Both the position numbers and the translations under genes were made by a program. A DNA stretch of 64,000 nucleotides from Thermanaerovibrio velox DSM 12556. Its GTDB lineage: Bacteria > Synergistota > Synergistia > Synergistales > Synergistaceae. The stretch spans positions 1,636,176 to 1,700,175 of the forward strand of contig NZ_CM001377.1 in assembly GCF_000237825.1 (NCBI RefSeq), given 5' to 3'. Below the pieces are notes generated by a model that was given only the letters and a program-made list of their open reading frames with translations, did not search any database and was not told the origin of the DNA. Shown here piece by piece: positions 50,157 through 58,520 of this stretch (positions within the stretch are counted from its first letter, which is position 1; every line of letters starts with the position of its first letter).

Positions 50157-51867
50157 TCCTCAAAGCAAGGCCCTTGACCCTCTGGAGCGCCGGGCCGCCA
50201 CTGGACCGGAGGAACGAAGCGGCCCGGCGCACTTCCTCCTCCGACGGCCCCTCGGGGCAGCGGCGGCCCCCCGCGAGCCCCGCCTCCGCGATGACCGCTC
50301 GGGCGCGAACCCACATGGCGGAACAGTAGCCCTCCACCAAGGGGTCTGCCAGAAGGCCCCCGTAGAAAGTCCCCATCTCCCAGGCCACCGTATCCAGGTG
50401 GTTTGCCATGCACCTCCCAAGCCAGAACGACAACGACCGCTGGGCCCTGCGCCGCCTCTCCCAGTCCGGCATGATCTCAAGGGCCTTTCGGCGAAGCCCC
50501 TGATCCCTGGGGGCAAGCCAGAGGGTGCCGGACATGGGATCCCTGCAGGACACCACCAAGTCCGAGTTACCTTCGCCGGGGGGCACCTCTTCCCACACCG
50601 CCCCAAGGGGGCAAAGACAGGATCCCCAAAGGGACTCCAACCCGCCCTGGGGACCAGGATCCTGGCGGGCATCTAGGACCTCCACCTCACCGGCCGCGCT
50701 GAGCCAGCCAGGATCTGGGGAGGCGATGAGAAGCCCAAGCCCCTTCCCATCCACCCCGTAGGTCAAAAGGGCCTTCAGGAACTCAAAGGACGCCCCCTCC
50801 AGCCGGTCCCGGAGGTTTACCAGGACCCTGCGGGTCCCACGGCGGGCCAACTCCTCCGCCAGGGCCCCCGCGAGCTCCGCCGCCCCGAGGAAGGCCAGGC
50901 GGTCCACCTTGGCTTCCCCATGGGACGCAAAGGTTTCCAGGCAGGACAGCAGCGGGTTCGGCGAGGGGGAGGGCAGGTGCAGCAGGACCCCGCCCCCGTC
51001 TTGAGACAGGAGCTTAGACGCCAGGTCCAGGGCGGAGGGCCCCGCAACCCCGCGCACCGGTCCTTCCCCGGGGTCCCCAGCCTTTCCCCTCCGGGACACC
51101 GAAGCAGGGCTTACCGCCGGAGCTGCGGCAGCTCGTACCGGGGGCACTATGGCATGAAAGTCGTTGAAGGCCCTGCGGGACGCGGAGATGCGGCTGAAAA
51201 GCTCCACCGTCTCCGGGGAAGGCATGATCCCGTAGTCCCTGGCGAGCCTCTCCTTGAGGGCGTTGAACACCTCCACGGGACCTGCGGCCCAGCCGGAACG
51301 GTGATAGAGCTCCATTAGGCTCCTGGCGGCCACCTCGTCCAGGGGGTCCAGGGCGAACACCCGCTCGAACCACCTGGTGGCCCCCGCCGGGTCCCCCTTC
51401 CTCAGCAGCTCCGCCCCCAGCTCCCTTGCAAGGGCGGTGAACCGGCGGCGGTGCTCAACCCGCCGCTCCGAAAGCCACCTCCGGAACTCCTCCTCCCCCT
51501 CCAGGTCGAATCCCTCCAGGAACTCCCTTCCCAACGCCTCCCGATCGTCATCGGACAAGGAGAGGAAACGATCCATCATGTGAAGGTCCACCGTTCCCTC
51601 CGGCAGGTCCAACGACACAAGGTCCCTGTGGAGGACCACCATCCCGGGGGGCAGGAGGCGCCGCAGAACGTACACGGCGTTCCTCAAGTTCTTCCGGGCC
51701 ACCGGCAGGTCCTTGTCACCCCAAAGGAGCCTGCAAAGCCTGTCCCTCGGAACCATCACCTGATCGAACAGGACGTAGGCCATGGCCTCCAGCTTCCTGA
51801 ATGGGAAACGCACCCGCTCTCCGTCCATATCCACCGAAGGGGGTCCTGCAAGGGTCACCTTTAGCAT
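50143..51867 (-). CDS. SARP/BTAD-type transcriptional regulator
   Basis: The 574-residue protein starts with an OmpR-like winged-helix DNA-binding domain (about residues 1-90, with FRKLEAMAYVLFDQVMVPRD and KNLRNAVYVLRRLLPPG). A bacterial transcriptional activation (TPR-like) domain follows (about residues 95-250, EEEFRRWLSERRVEHRRRF, DPLDEVAARSLMELYHRSGW and LKERLARDYGIMPSPETVEL). The C-terminal 300 residues are not a recognisable NB-ARC or ATPase domain, lacking a clear P loop, though LFLLASPDPGW-like strands hint at a degenerate one. The ATG at 51867 is 11 bases after GGAGG. It lies between the cupin and tupC; its targets are unknown. Confidence 0.85.
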   Translation of the reverse strand: MLKVTLAGPPSVDMDGERVRFPFRKLEAMAYVLFDQVMVPRDRLCRLLWGDKDLPVARKNLRNAVYVLRRLLPPGMVVLHRDLVSLDLPEGTVDLHMMDRFLSLSDDDREALGREFLEGFDLEGEEEFRRWLSERRVEHRRRFTALARELGAELLRKGDPAGATRWFERVFALDPLDEVAARSLMELYHRSGWAAGPVEVFNALKERLARDYGIMPSPETVELFSRISASRRAFNDFHAIVPPVRAAAAPAVSPASVSRRGKAGDPGEGPVRGVAGPSALDLASKLLSQDGGGVLLHLPSPSPNPLLSCLETFASHGEAKVDRLAFLGAAELAGALAEELARRGTRRVLVNLRDRLEGASFEFLKALLTYGVDGKGLGLLIASPDPGWLSAAGEVEVLDARQDPGPQGGLESLWGSCLCPLGAVWEEVPPGEGNSDLVVSCRDPMSGTLWLAPRDQGLRRKALEIMPDWERRRRAQRSLSFWLGRCMANHLDTVAWEMGTFYGGLLADPLVEGYCSAMWVRARAVIAEAGLAGGRRCPEGPSEEEVRRAASFLRSSGGPALQRVKGLALRISPL

Positions 51868-51941
51868 CGTGAGCTGCACCTCCGAACCGGGATAAGCCCC
51901 GGGGGCTCCCTGCCCCTGTGCCTTTTATCTCCATCAGGAAG

Positions 51942-52616
51942 CTATGTTACAACCCCATGCCCCCTTGAGCCATAGGCCCCCGCAAGGCGCCCGTCCCGCA
52001 TGACGAAGAACCCGTCGCACATCCCGGACAGCCATGGGGGCTGATGACTGCTCACCACGACGGAGGTGCCCCACATGTCACGGGCCTTAAGCACCCCGGC
52101 CTTGACCGCATCGGCCCCCTCCTGGTCCACGTTGGAAACCGGTTCGTCCAAGAGCAGCACCCGGGGCCGCATGGCGAGCCTCACCGCCAGGGCCACCCTT
52201 TGGGCCTCGCCTCCGGACAGGCGGTACCAGGGCCGGTCCAGGTAGGCCTCTCCAAGCCCCACCATGTACAGGGCCTCCCGAGCCCGCTCCTCCCGGTCCG
52301 GTTCCCTCCATATGGGGCCCATCAGGTTGGCCCTCACGGAGCGTTTGAGAAGGCATGGCCGCTGAAGCAGCATTGTAATCCCCATGCCTCGAAGCAACGC
52401 CTCCCGCCCCTCCGAGGGCTCGCCGAAGAAGAGTATGCGTCCTGACTGGGGCTTCATGAGCAACGCCAGGAGCTTCATCAAGGTGCTCTTGCCGCTGCCG
52501 TTGGGGCCGATGAGCCCCATCACCGCCCCCCGGGGTAGGGACAGTTCGTCCACCTCCAGGCGGTGCTGCCGGTCGTAGGAGAAGGAAAGGCCCTGGGCTT
52601 TGAGGGCGTCCGTCAT
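51942..52616 (-). CDS. tupC: TupC, tungstate ABC transporter ATPase
   Basis: This is the nucleotide-binding subunit of a tungstate importer. The 224 residues have Walker A GLIGPNGSGKSTLMKLL, Q loop in MLLQRPCLLKRS, the signature LSGGEAQRVALAVRLAM and Walker B RVLLLDEPVSNVD, followed by a His switch in VVVSSHQPPW. A TOBE domain, present in ModC, is absent, as usual for TupC. The ATG at 52616 overlaps the tupB stop by four bases, with GGAGG eight bases upstream. Assignment to tungstate rests on TupA. Confidence 0.92.
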   Translation of the reverse strand: MTDALKAQGLSFSYDRQHRLEVDELSLPRGAVMGLIGPNGSGKSTLMKLLALLMKPQSGRILFFGEPSEGREALLRGMGITMLLQRPCLLKRSVRANLMGPIWREPDREERAREALYMVGLGEAYLDRPWYRLSGGEAQRVALAVRLAMRPRVLLLDEPVSNVDQEGADAVKAGVLKARDMWGTSVVVSSHQPPWLSGMCDGFFVMRDGRLAGAYGSRGHGVVT

Positions 52617-53308
52617 CCCTTGGCCCTCCATCTCATCAGGGACACGCAGGCGCTCACAAGGGAGGATATGATCAAAAGCACCAACCCTAACGCCACCGCC
52701 ATGCCGAAGTCCCCCCGGGAGGCCTCGAAGGCTATGGCGGTGGTGAGCGTCCTGGTGTGCCAGCGGATGTTTCCCCCTATCATCATGGAGACCCCCACCT
52801 CGGAGACCACCCTTCCGTAGGCGGCGAGCAGCGCCATCATGAGGGCATGCCTCATCTCAAGGACCAGGGCCCAAAGGAGCCGCAGCCCCCTGAAGCCCAA
52901 CGTCCTTAGGGTCATCACCACCAAAGGGTCCACGGACTCCACCGCCGAGGCCACCAGGGATACCAGCACCGGAAGGCCCAAAACCGCCTGCCCTATGGCC
53001 ATCCCCCACAGGGTGAAAAGCAGCTCAAACCTCCCGAAGGGCCCCTGGTTCGATATGAAGCCATACACCACAAGGCCCACCACCACGGTGGGCACCGACA
53101 ACAGGCTGTCGAAGAGAAGCCTCAAGGCCCTTCTTCCGGGGAAGCGCAGGGCCCCAAGGGCGATGCCCACCGGGAGCCCCACCGCGGAAGCCATGCACAT
53201 GGCAAGAAAGCTGGACTTCACCGTAACGGCAGCCACGTTCAGCAGTTCCTCGTCCATGGAGAGGATTATCCTCACGGCCTCCAACATCCCCTCCCTAAGG
53301 AAGTCCAT
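52613..53308 (-). CDS. tupB: TupB, tungstate ABC transporter permease
   Basis: This is a membrane channel subunit with about five hydrophobic segments in 231 residues. The coupling motif is visible in the late loop region (AAYGRVVSEVGVSMMIGGNI), the EAA-type motif that contacts the ATPase. The N-terminal half contains FLAMCMASAVGLPVGIALG and VPTVVVGLVVYGFI, typical of TupB/ModB. The ATG at 53308 is taken as start; a GTG at 53314 is five bases from AGGAG and equally possible. It lies between tupA and tupC. Confidence 0.92.
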   Translation of the reverse strand: MDFLREGMLEAVRIILSMDEELLNVAAVTVKSSFLAMCMASAVGLPVGIALGALRFPGRRALRLLFDSLLSVPTVVVGLVVYGFISNQGPFGRFELLFTLWGMAIGQAVLGLPVLVSLVASAVESVDPLVVMTLRTLGFRGLRLLWALVLEMRHALMMALLAAYGRVVSEVGVSMMIGGNIRWHTRTLTTAIAFEASRGDFGMAVALGLVLLIISSLVSACVSLMRWRAKG

Positions 53309-53327
53309 GCCCACCGCTTCTCCTAGC

Positions 53328-54170
53328 TCACCACTTATCCCCGTTGGGGAAGAAAAGCTGCTGCCCTGAGACCTTATAGCTGCCTATGAGCTCCTGCCCC
53401 CTCTTGGAGAGGACCCACTGGATGAACCGCACCGCCAGGTGGTGGCGCACCGAGGGGTGCTTCTTGGGGTTCACCTCTATGAGGCTGTACTGGTTCCTGA
53501 GCCTCTCGTCCCCCTGGTAGAGAACCTTGAGGGCCTCGGGGTTCTGGGAGTTGAACTTCGTGAAGGTGGCCCGGTCGGTAAGGGTGTAGCCTCCCTTTTC
53601 CTTGGCCATCAGCAGGGTCTCCATCATGCCCTGGCCGGACTCCACGTACCAGGGGGAGGACTTGCCCACCAGGACCCCCGCCCCCTGCCATAGTCTAAGC
53701 TCCGCCATGTGGGTGCCCGAACGATCCCCGCGGCTTACGAACACCGACCCCTTGGAGGCTATCCTCCCCACCGCGTCCAGTATGGATGTAGCGGATCGGA
53801 TCCCCGCTGGGTCCGCCGCTGGGCCCACCAGCACGAAGTCGTTGTACATGGTCCGCCGCCGGTTGACCCCGAAGCCCTGGGCCACGAAATCCTCCTCCAT
53901 CTTGGGGTCGTGAACCCACACCACGTCCACGTCCCCCCGGCGGCCGTACTCCAGGGCCTTGCCGGTGCCCACCGCAACCCACTGAAGCTCTATGCCGGTG
54001 TCCTTTCTAAGCTCCGCCGACAGGTAGTCCAAAAGGCCCGTGGCCTCGGTGCTGGTGGTGGTGGCCATCCGGAGCACCCGTTCCTCACCGGCGGCGGGAA
54101 GACACAGGGCGATGCAAAGCAAAAACCCCGCCAAGGACCTTAAAACACGCCTGAAACCCACAGAGACCAT
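53328..54170 (-). CDS. tupA: TupA, tungstate-binding protein
   Basis: This periplasmic high-affinity tungstate receptor has 280 residues with a signal peptide of about 30 residues (FRRVLRSLAGFLLCIALCLP, cleavage near AAGEE). The TupA hallmark MATTTSTEATGLLDYL follows at once, with later VGTGKALEYGRRGDVDVVWV, FVSRGDRSGTHMAELRLWQ and VSGQQLFFPNGDKW. The TTTS loop binds the oxyanion and separates TupA from ModA. The ATG at 54170 has GGGGG nine bases upstream; frames reaching 54251 lie in the leader RNA. Its leader holds a structured RNA with a terminator. Tungstate would feed the aldehyde oxidoreductase at 0.4 kb. Confidence 0.94.
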   Translation of the reverse strand: MVSVGFRRVLRSLAGFLLCIALCLPAAGEERVLRMATTTSTEATGLLDYLSAELRKDTGIELQWVAVGTGKALEYGRRGDVDVVWVHDPKMEEDFVAQGFGVNRRRTMYNDFVLVGPAADPAGIRSATSILDAVGRIASKGSVFVSRGDRSGTHMAELRLWQGAGVLVGKSSPWYVESGQGMMETLLMAKEKGGYTLTDRATFTKFNSQNPEALKVLYQGDERLRNQYSLIEVNPKKHPSVRHHLAVRFIQWVLSKRGQELIGSYKVSGQQLFFPNGDKW

Positions 54171-54249
54171 CTTCCAATACCCCCTTTTGACATAACGAAG
54201 ACACACCGGGAGGGGCCTTGGGAAATCGACGGGAACTGTCATGAAGGCC

Positions 54250-54285
54250 AAAAAAACGCCGGTCCCCCATCTCTCCAGGAACCGG
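54250..54285 (-). terminator. Intrinsic terminator in the tupA leader
   Basis: In the minus-strand RNA, GCCGGTTCC-type sequence at 54285-54278 pairs with GGGACCGGC at 54266-54258, followed by seven T at 54256-54250. It lies before tupA and after the structured leader domain, the classic position for a riboswitch expression platform. Confidence 0.88.
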
Positions 54286-54315
54286 CCCCGTGATCCGCCA
54301 AGGTATATCGGATTC

Positions 54316-54409
54316 CCTCCTTTCCAAACGCGGGAGGCCCAGGGGTTTCCCCCCGGACCCTTCGGTCCCTCCCCATAGGAATTACCCCTTAGGGAAGAGG
54401 ACTCGGAGG
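54316..54409 (-). promoter_or_regulatory. Structured tupA leader RNA, riboswitch candidate (possibly Moco/Tuco-like)
   Basis: P1 pairs CCUCC (54409-54405) with GGAGG (54320-54316). Inside it are two hairpins. One closes with an 8-bp helix, 54399-54392 with 54374-54367, and contains CCUAAG (54393-54388) opposite UAUGG (54377-54373), the exact 11-nt GAAA-tetraloop receptor. The other is a continuous helix of about 10 bp (54359-54350 with 54345-54336) capped by GAAA at 54349-54346. The two can dock in cis. An ATCCG/CGGAT hairpin (54313-54293) and a terminator follow. Molybdenum/tungsten cofactor or the metal itself is the obvious ligand to consider, from the gene controlled; the class is not established. 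Confidence 0.7.
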
Positions 54410-54418
54410 CCGTTATTC

Positions 54419-54446
54419 AATATACCACATGCCAAAGCCCAGTCAA
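54419..54446 (-). promoter_or_regulatory. Promoter of the tupABC leader transcript
   Basis: On the minus strand TTGACT (54446-54441) and TATATT (54424-54419) are separated by 16 bases. Transcription would begin about 54412, just before P1 of the leader RNA. Confidence 0.55.
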
Positions 54447-54458
54447 AGCGCCCGAAGT

Positions 54459-55157
54459 TCAGCGGCGCTGTGGCAAGGCGCTCCTGCCGTGCCGCCGCAT
54501 GCAGGTCTGCAGGTCGTTGGAGGTGTACTCCAGGTGGCGGCGCAAGGCCTCCACCGCCCCCTCCTGGTCCCCCTCCGCTATGAGTTGAAGGAGCCTGCGG
54601 TGCTGGCGCTCCGATTCCTCCCTCATGCTGGCGAGGTGCATCCTTATGTTCCTGTCGGTGTTCTGCCGGAAGCGGGCCAGGACGGACATTATGAGGGGCC
54701 TCTCGGCGGGTTCGTAGAGCAGGTTGTGGAACCGTTCGTTAAGATCCCTCCAGGCGATGCAGTCCTCAACCCTTTCCATCCTGTCTAGGACCCCCTCCGC
54801 CTCCTCCAGGACGCTGCGGGTTATCCTTGGGAACGCCAAATTCAGAAGGTGGGTCTCCAGCTGGCACACCATCTCGTAGAGCTCCCTCGCCTCCTCCACC
54901 GAAAGGGAGGTAACGTAGGCCCCCTTGTGCCCCCGGAAGGCCACCAGCCCTTCGCTCTCCAATATGCGAAGGGCTTCCCTTAAGGGTATGGGGCTTACCC
55001 CCATCATGAGGGCCAGCTGGGCCTGGTGAAGCTGGTGCCCCTCTGGGAGCATGCCCCGGTAAATGGCCTCCCTCAGGACCGACGCTATGAGGTACGGGGC
55101 CGCCAGGTCCCCCTCCCTTCGCTCCGCCAGCTCCTTGAGCTCTTTAAGATCGGTCAA
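54459..55157 (-). CDS. GntR-family regulator (FadR/FCD subfamily)
   Basis: This DNA-binding repressor or activator has an N-terminal winged helix (about residues 20-80: [60 protein letters not shown]). A helical FCD ligand domain follows (about residues 95-225), with the metal-binding pattern of Asp/His residues in [20 protein letters not shown] and [31 protein letters not shown]. The TTG at 55157 is eight bases after GGGAGG. It is divergent from kbl-tdh across a 134-base gap with a good promoter, so control of threonine degradation is the natural guess; its effector is unknown. Confidence 0.92.
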   Translation of the reverse strand: MTDLKELKELAERREGDLAAPYLIASVLREAIYRGMLPEGHQLHQAQLALMMGVSPIPLREALRILESEGLVAFRGHKGAYVTSLSVEEARELYEMVCQLETHLLNLAFPRITRSVLEEAEGVLDRMERVEDCIAWRDLNERFHNLLYEPAERPLIMSVLARFRQNTDRNIRMHLASMREESERQHRRLLQLIAEGDQEGAVEALRRHLEYTSNDLQTCMRRHGRSALPQRR

Positions 55158-55228
55158 CTCGATTCCCTCCCGGAAACTATATTCCAACGGCCACAACTTA
55201 TCACGCTCAGGAACATGATTATATCCCT

Positions 55229-55257
55229 TTGACGGCGGTTGCTGGTTTAATCATACT
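55229..55257 (+). promoter_or_regulatory. Promoter of the kbl-tdh operon
   Basis: TTGACG at 55229-55234 and CATACT at 55252-55257 are 17 bases apart, 35 bases before the GTG of kbl, within the gap shared with the divergent GntR gene. Confidence 0.6.
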
Positions 55258-55291
55258 CGAAAGGAATAGATCCCAAGGGGAGGGATGTCAA

Positions 55292-56473
55292 GTGGGACCG
55301 CTGGATTTCATAACCCAAGAGCTTAAGGAGATGAAGGACGCGGGGCTTTACGGCACCATAAGGACGTTGGAGAGCCCCCAGGGGCCCTGGGTGACCATCG
55401 AGGGTCGGAAGGTGTTGAACCTCTGTTCCAACAACTACCTGGGGCTTTGCAACCACCCGAGGCTCGTCCAGAAGGTGAAGGAGTACGTGGACGCCTACGG
55501 GGTGGGTCCCGGGGCGGTGAGGACCATCGCGGGAACCATGAGCATCCACCTGGAGTTCGAGCGCCGCATGGCGGCCTTCAAGGGCGCCGAGGACGCCATG
55601 CTGCTGCAGTCCGGGTTCTGCGCCAACCTGGCGGTGATACCCACCCTGGTGCCCTCGGAGGAGGACATAATATACAGCGACGAGCTCAACCACGCCTCCA
55701 TCATAGATGCCTGCCGGCTGTCCAAGGCCAAGGTGTACCGCTACGCCCACTCGGACGTGAAGGACCTGGAGCGGGTGCTGGAGGAGACTAAGGGGCAGGG
55801 CAGGCGGAAGCTGCTGGTCACCGACGGTGTATTCTCCATGGACGGGGACATAGCCCCCCTGCCCGCCATAAGGGAGCTTTGCGACCGGTACGGGGTGATC
55901 CTGGTGGTGGACGACGCCCACGGGGAGGGCGTTTTGGGCCGCGCCGGGCGGGGCATAGTGGACCACTTCCACCTGCACGGCCTGGTGGACGTTGAGGTGG
56001 GGACCCTGTCAAAGGCCTTCGGCGTCATGGGAGGGGTCATAGCAGGCAAGAAGGAGCTCATAGAGTACCTGCGGCAGAAGGCCCGGCCGAACCTCTTCAG
56101 CAGCGCCCTCACGGTGCCCGACGTGGCGGCCAACATGGCGGCGTTGGAGATCCTGGAGGAGAGCGGGGAGCTGGTGGAGAGGCTGTGGAGCAACGGCAGC
56201 TTCCTGAAGAAGCATCTCAAGGAGGCGGGCTTCGACACCGGCAACAGCGAGACCCCGATAACGCCGGTGATGCTCGGGGAGGCCCATACCGCCAAGGAGT
56301 TCAGCCGCCGGCTCTTCGAGAAGGGGGTCTTCGCCACCGCCATCGTGTACCCCACGGTTCCAAAGGGGAAGGCCAGGATAAGGGCCATGGTATCCGCGGC
56401 CCATTCGGAGGAGGACCTCATGTTCGCCGTTGACCGGTTCGCCGAGACCGCCAGAGAGATGGGGGTGCTCTAG
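55292..56473 (+). CDS. kbl: Glycine C-acetyltransferase (2-amino-3-ketobutyrate CoA ligase)
   Basis: This PLP enzyme cleaves 2-amino-3-oxobutyrate with CoA to glycine and acetyl-CoA, the second step of threonine degradation. The 393 residues match Kbl of the alpha-oxoamine synthase family: [77 protein letters not shown] and the PLP lysine in [16 protein letters not shown]. The GTG at 55292 is eight bases after GGGAGG; an in-frame extension to 55229 has no support. tdh begins one base after its stop. Confidence 0.96.
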   Translation: MGPLDFITQELKEMKDAGLYGTIRTLESPQGPWVTIEGRKVLNLCSNNYLGLCNHPRLVQKVKEYVDAYGVGPGAVRTIAGTMSIHLEFERRMAAFKGAEDAMLLQSGFCANLAVIPTLVPSEEDIIYSDELNHASIIDACRLSKAKVYRYAHSDVKDLERVLEETKGQGRRKLLVTDGVFSMDGDIAPLPAIRELCDRYGVILVVDDAHGEGVLGRAGRGIVDHFHLHGLVDVEVGTLSKAFGVMGGVIAGKKELIEYLRQKARPNLFSSALTVPDVAANMAALEILEESGELVERLWSNGSFLKKHLKEAGFDTGNSETPITPVMLGEAHTAKEFSRRLFEKGVFATAIVYPTVPKGKARIRAMVSAAHSEEDLMFAVDRFAETAREMGVL

Positions 56474-56474
56474 G

Positions 56475-57428
56475 ATGAAGCGGATACTGGTCACCGGAGC
56501 GGGTGGACAGATAGGGTCCGAGCTGGTGCCTTATCTTTGGGGGATATACGGGGCATCCAACGTCTTGGCCACCGATGTGAAGGCCCCGGAGGGCCCCCTT
56601 GCGGAGGGTGGGCCCTTCGACCTGCTGGACGTGCGGGACGGCAAGCGGGCCTCGGAGCTCATCAGGAGCTTCAAGGCCGACTCGGTTCTGCACCTGGCGG
56701 GGATCCTGTCCGCCAAGGGAGAGGAGAACCCCAACTTCGCGTGGGACATAAACGTTAACGGCACCGTGGCCATGCTGGAGGCCGCCAGGGAGAACCAGTG
56801 CGCCTTCTTCTTCCCCAGCTCCATCGCCGCCTTCGGCCCCTCCACCCCCAGGGTGAACACCCCCCAGGATACGATCCAGCGGCCCACCACGGTTTACGGC
56901 ATCGCCAAGGCCAGCATGGAGATGCTGTGCGACTACTATCACGCCAAGTTCGGCCTGGACACCCGGGGGCTTAGGTTCCCGGGGCTCATAAGCTACGTGA
57001 CGCCTCCAGGCGGCGGCACCACCGACTACGCGGTCCACATCTACTACGACGCCATAACCAAGGGCAGCTACACCAGCTTCATCGCCAAGGGGACCTATAT
57101 GGACATGATGTACATGCCCGATGCCCTCCAGGCGGTGGTGCAGCTCATGGAGGCGGACCCCTCGAAGCTCAAGCACCGCAACGCCTTCAACATATCCGCC
57201 ATGAGCTTCGACCCGGAGGAGATCGCCGAATCCATAAGGAAGTTCATCCCGTCGTTCAGGCTGGACTACCAGGTGGACCCCTTAAGGCAGTCCATCGCGG
57301 AGTCCTGGCCGGACAGCCTGGACTGTTCCGCCGCAAGGGAGGAATGGGGATTCAACCCCAAGTACGGCCTGGACGAGATGACCAAGGACATGCTGGAGAA
57401 GCTCCGGGAGAAGCTCAACGCCCGGTAG
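56475..57428 (+). CDS. tdh: L-threonine 3-dehydrogenase, SDR/epimerase type
   Basis: It oxidises threonine to 2-amino-3-oxobutyrate with NAD, the first step of the pathway completed by Kbl. The 317-residue protein is the short-chain (extended epimerase-like) type, not the zinc ADH type: RILVTGAGGQIGSELVPYLW at the N terminus, DSVLHLAGILSAKGEENPNF, the catalytic serine region FFFPSSIAAFGPSTPRV, and the Tyr-Lys pair in RPTTVYGIAKASMEMLC. FPGLISYVTPPGGGTTDYAV is the substrate loop. The ATG at 56475 follows the kbl stop immediately. A strong hairpin follows the gene. Confidence 0.95.
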   Translation: MKRILVTGAGGQIGSELVPYLWGIYGASNVLATDVKAPEGPLAEGGPFDLLDVRDGKRASELIRSFKADSVLHLAGILSAKGEENPNFAWDINVNGTVAMLEAARENQCAFFFPSSIAAFGPSTPRVNTPQDTIQRPTTVYGIAKASMEMLCDYYHAKFGLDTRGLRFPGLISYVTPPGGGTTDYAVHIYYDAITKGSYTSFIAKGTYMDMMYMPDALQAVVQLMEADPSKLKHRNAFNISAMSFDPEEIAESIRKFIPSFRLDYQVDPLRQSIAESWPDSLDCSAAREEWGFNPKYGLDEMTKDMLEKLREKLNAR

Positions 57429-57448
57429 GTAATCCAAAGGATCACGTG

Positions 57449-57473
57449 GGAGGGCCGGACCATCCGGCCCTCC
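57449..57473. terminator. Bidirectional terminator hairpin after tdh
   Basis: A perfect 10-bp stem, GGAGGGCCGG at 57449-57458 with CCGGCCCTCC at 57464-57473, and a 5-base loop, between convergent tdh and the ABC substrate-binding gene. A short TCTTA follows on the + strand; a proper T tract is missing. Confidence 0.75.
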
Positions 57474-57492
57474 AGTCTTACCCCCGGAGGGG

Positions 57493-58449
57493 CTAGAGGG
57501 GCCTTACCAGCCTACCAAGGTCCACCCTCTTCCTCATCATGCGGTTCCGTATGAGGAAGTTCTGGGTCTTCTCCAGCTCCTTAAGGTCCTCGGGCCTCAC
57601 GGAGGGATCGAAGTCGTAGAGGGACATCATGCTTATAACGTCCCCCTGGGAAAGCCCGGTCTCCTGGGCGGTGAGCTCCACCGCCCTTAGACGGTCCTGC
57701 TTCATGAGCTGCAGGGCCTCACGATGGGCCCTCATGAAGGCCCTCACGGCCTCGGGATGTTCCGCAAGGAAGCGCCCGGACATGGCTATGACGGTTATGC
57801 CGTCCACCAACCCCCTTCCGTCGGTGAGCACCCTAGCCCCCCTCTGGGTCGCCAGCCTCACCGCGGGGCCCGCCGCAAGGGCGGCGTCCACGGCACCGCT
57901 CGACAGGGCCGCCACCGCCTCCGGTATTCCCATGGGGACGAACTGCACGTCCGAGAGCTCAAGCCCCTCCCTCTCCAGGGCGGCGGACAAGAGCTGATGA
58001 AGCACCGTCCCCTTGGGCCCCGCCACCTTCCGCCCCTTAAGGTCCTTCACGTCCCTTATGGGGGAGTCCTTCTTCACCAGGATGGTGAACGCCCTGGGGG
58101 CCCTGGAGTATATGCCCACGATCTTAAGGTCCACCCCCTCGGAGGCGGCGAGCAGCGCCGAAGTGCCCCCAAGACAGTGGGCCACCTGAACGGAGCCCGC
58201 CGCCATCGCCCGGGTCTGGTCCGGGCCTGCGGTTATCTCCGGGTACTCCACCTTGAGCTTTAACGCCTCCATGGCGCGATCGATGATGCCAAGCTTCCTC
58301 TCGATTATGGACGGCACGTTGAGGGGGGCTTTGACGTAAGTCACTCCAACCGTGTAAGACCCCTCAGCGAAGGCCCCTCCCCCAATGCAGAGGAACGCCA
58401 AAACGAGTAAGATCCCAACCACCGTTCTCCCATTGCTCAGTCGGATCAA
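57493..58449 (-). CDS. ABC transporter substrate-binding protein, SsuA/TauA-like
   Basis: This is an exported solute receptor of about 318 residues for the adjacent ATPase and permease. A signal peptide is clear (SNGRTVVGILLVLAFLCIGG, ending near AFA). The mature part is a NMT1/SsuA-like periplasmic fold: VGVTYVKAPLNVPSIIERKL, AGSVQVAHCLGGTSALLAAS, VGIYSRAPRAFTILVKKDSP, LKGRKVAGPKGTVLHQLLSA and AVDAALAAGPAVRLA. Sulfonates, taurine, nitrate or pyrimidine precursors are typical ligands; this one is undetermined. The TTG at 58449 with GGAGG eight bases upstream is preferred; an ATG at 58464 after GGGGG is also possible. Confidence 0.88.
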   Translation of the reverse strand: MIRLSNGRTVVGILLVLAFLCIGGGAFAEGSYTVGVTYVKAPLNVPSIIERKLGIIDRAMEALKLKVEYPEITAGPDQTRAMAAGSVQVAHCLGGTSALLAASEGVDLKIVGIYSRAPRAFTILVKKDSPIRDVKDLKGRKVAGPKGTVLHQLLSAALEREGLELSDVQFVPMGIPEAVAALSSGAVDAALAAGPAVRLATQRGARVLTDGRGLVDGITVIAMSGRFLAEHPEAVRAFMRAHREALQLMKQDRLRAVELTAQETGLSQGDVISMMSLYDFDPSVRPEDLKELEKTQNFLIRNRMMRKRVDLGRLVRPL

Positions 58450-58520
58450 AACGACCACCTCCATTTGTTCTTTCCCCCGGCGGTGCCCAAGGAACCTGGC
58501 GGGCAAGGAGGCACAACATA

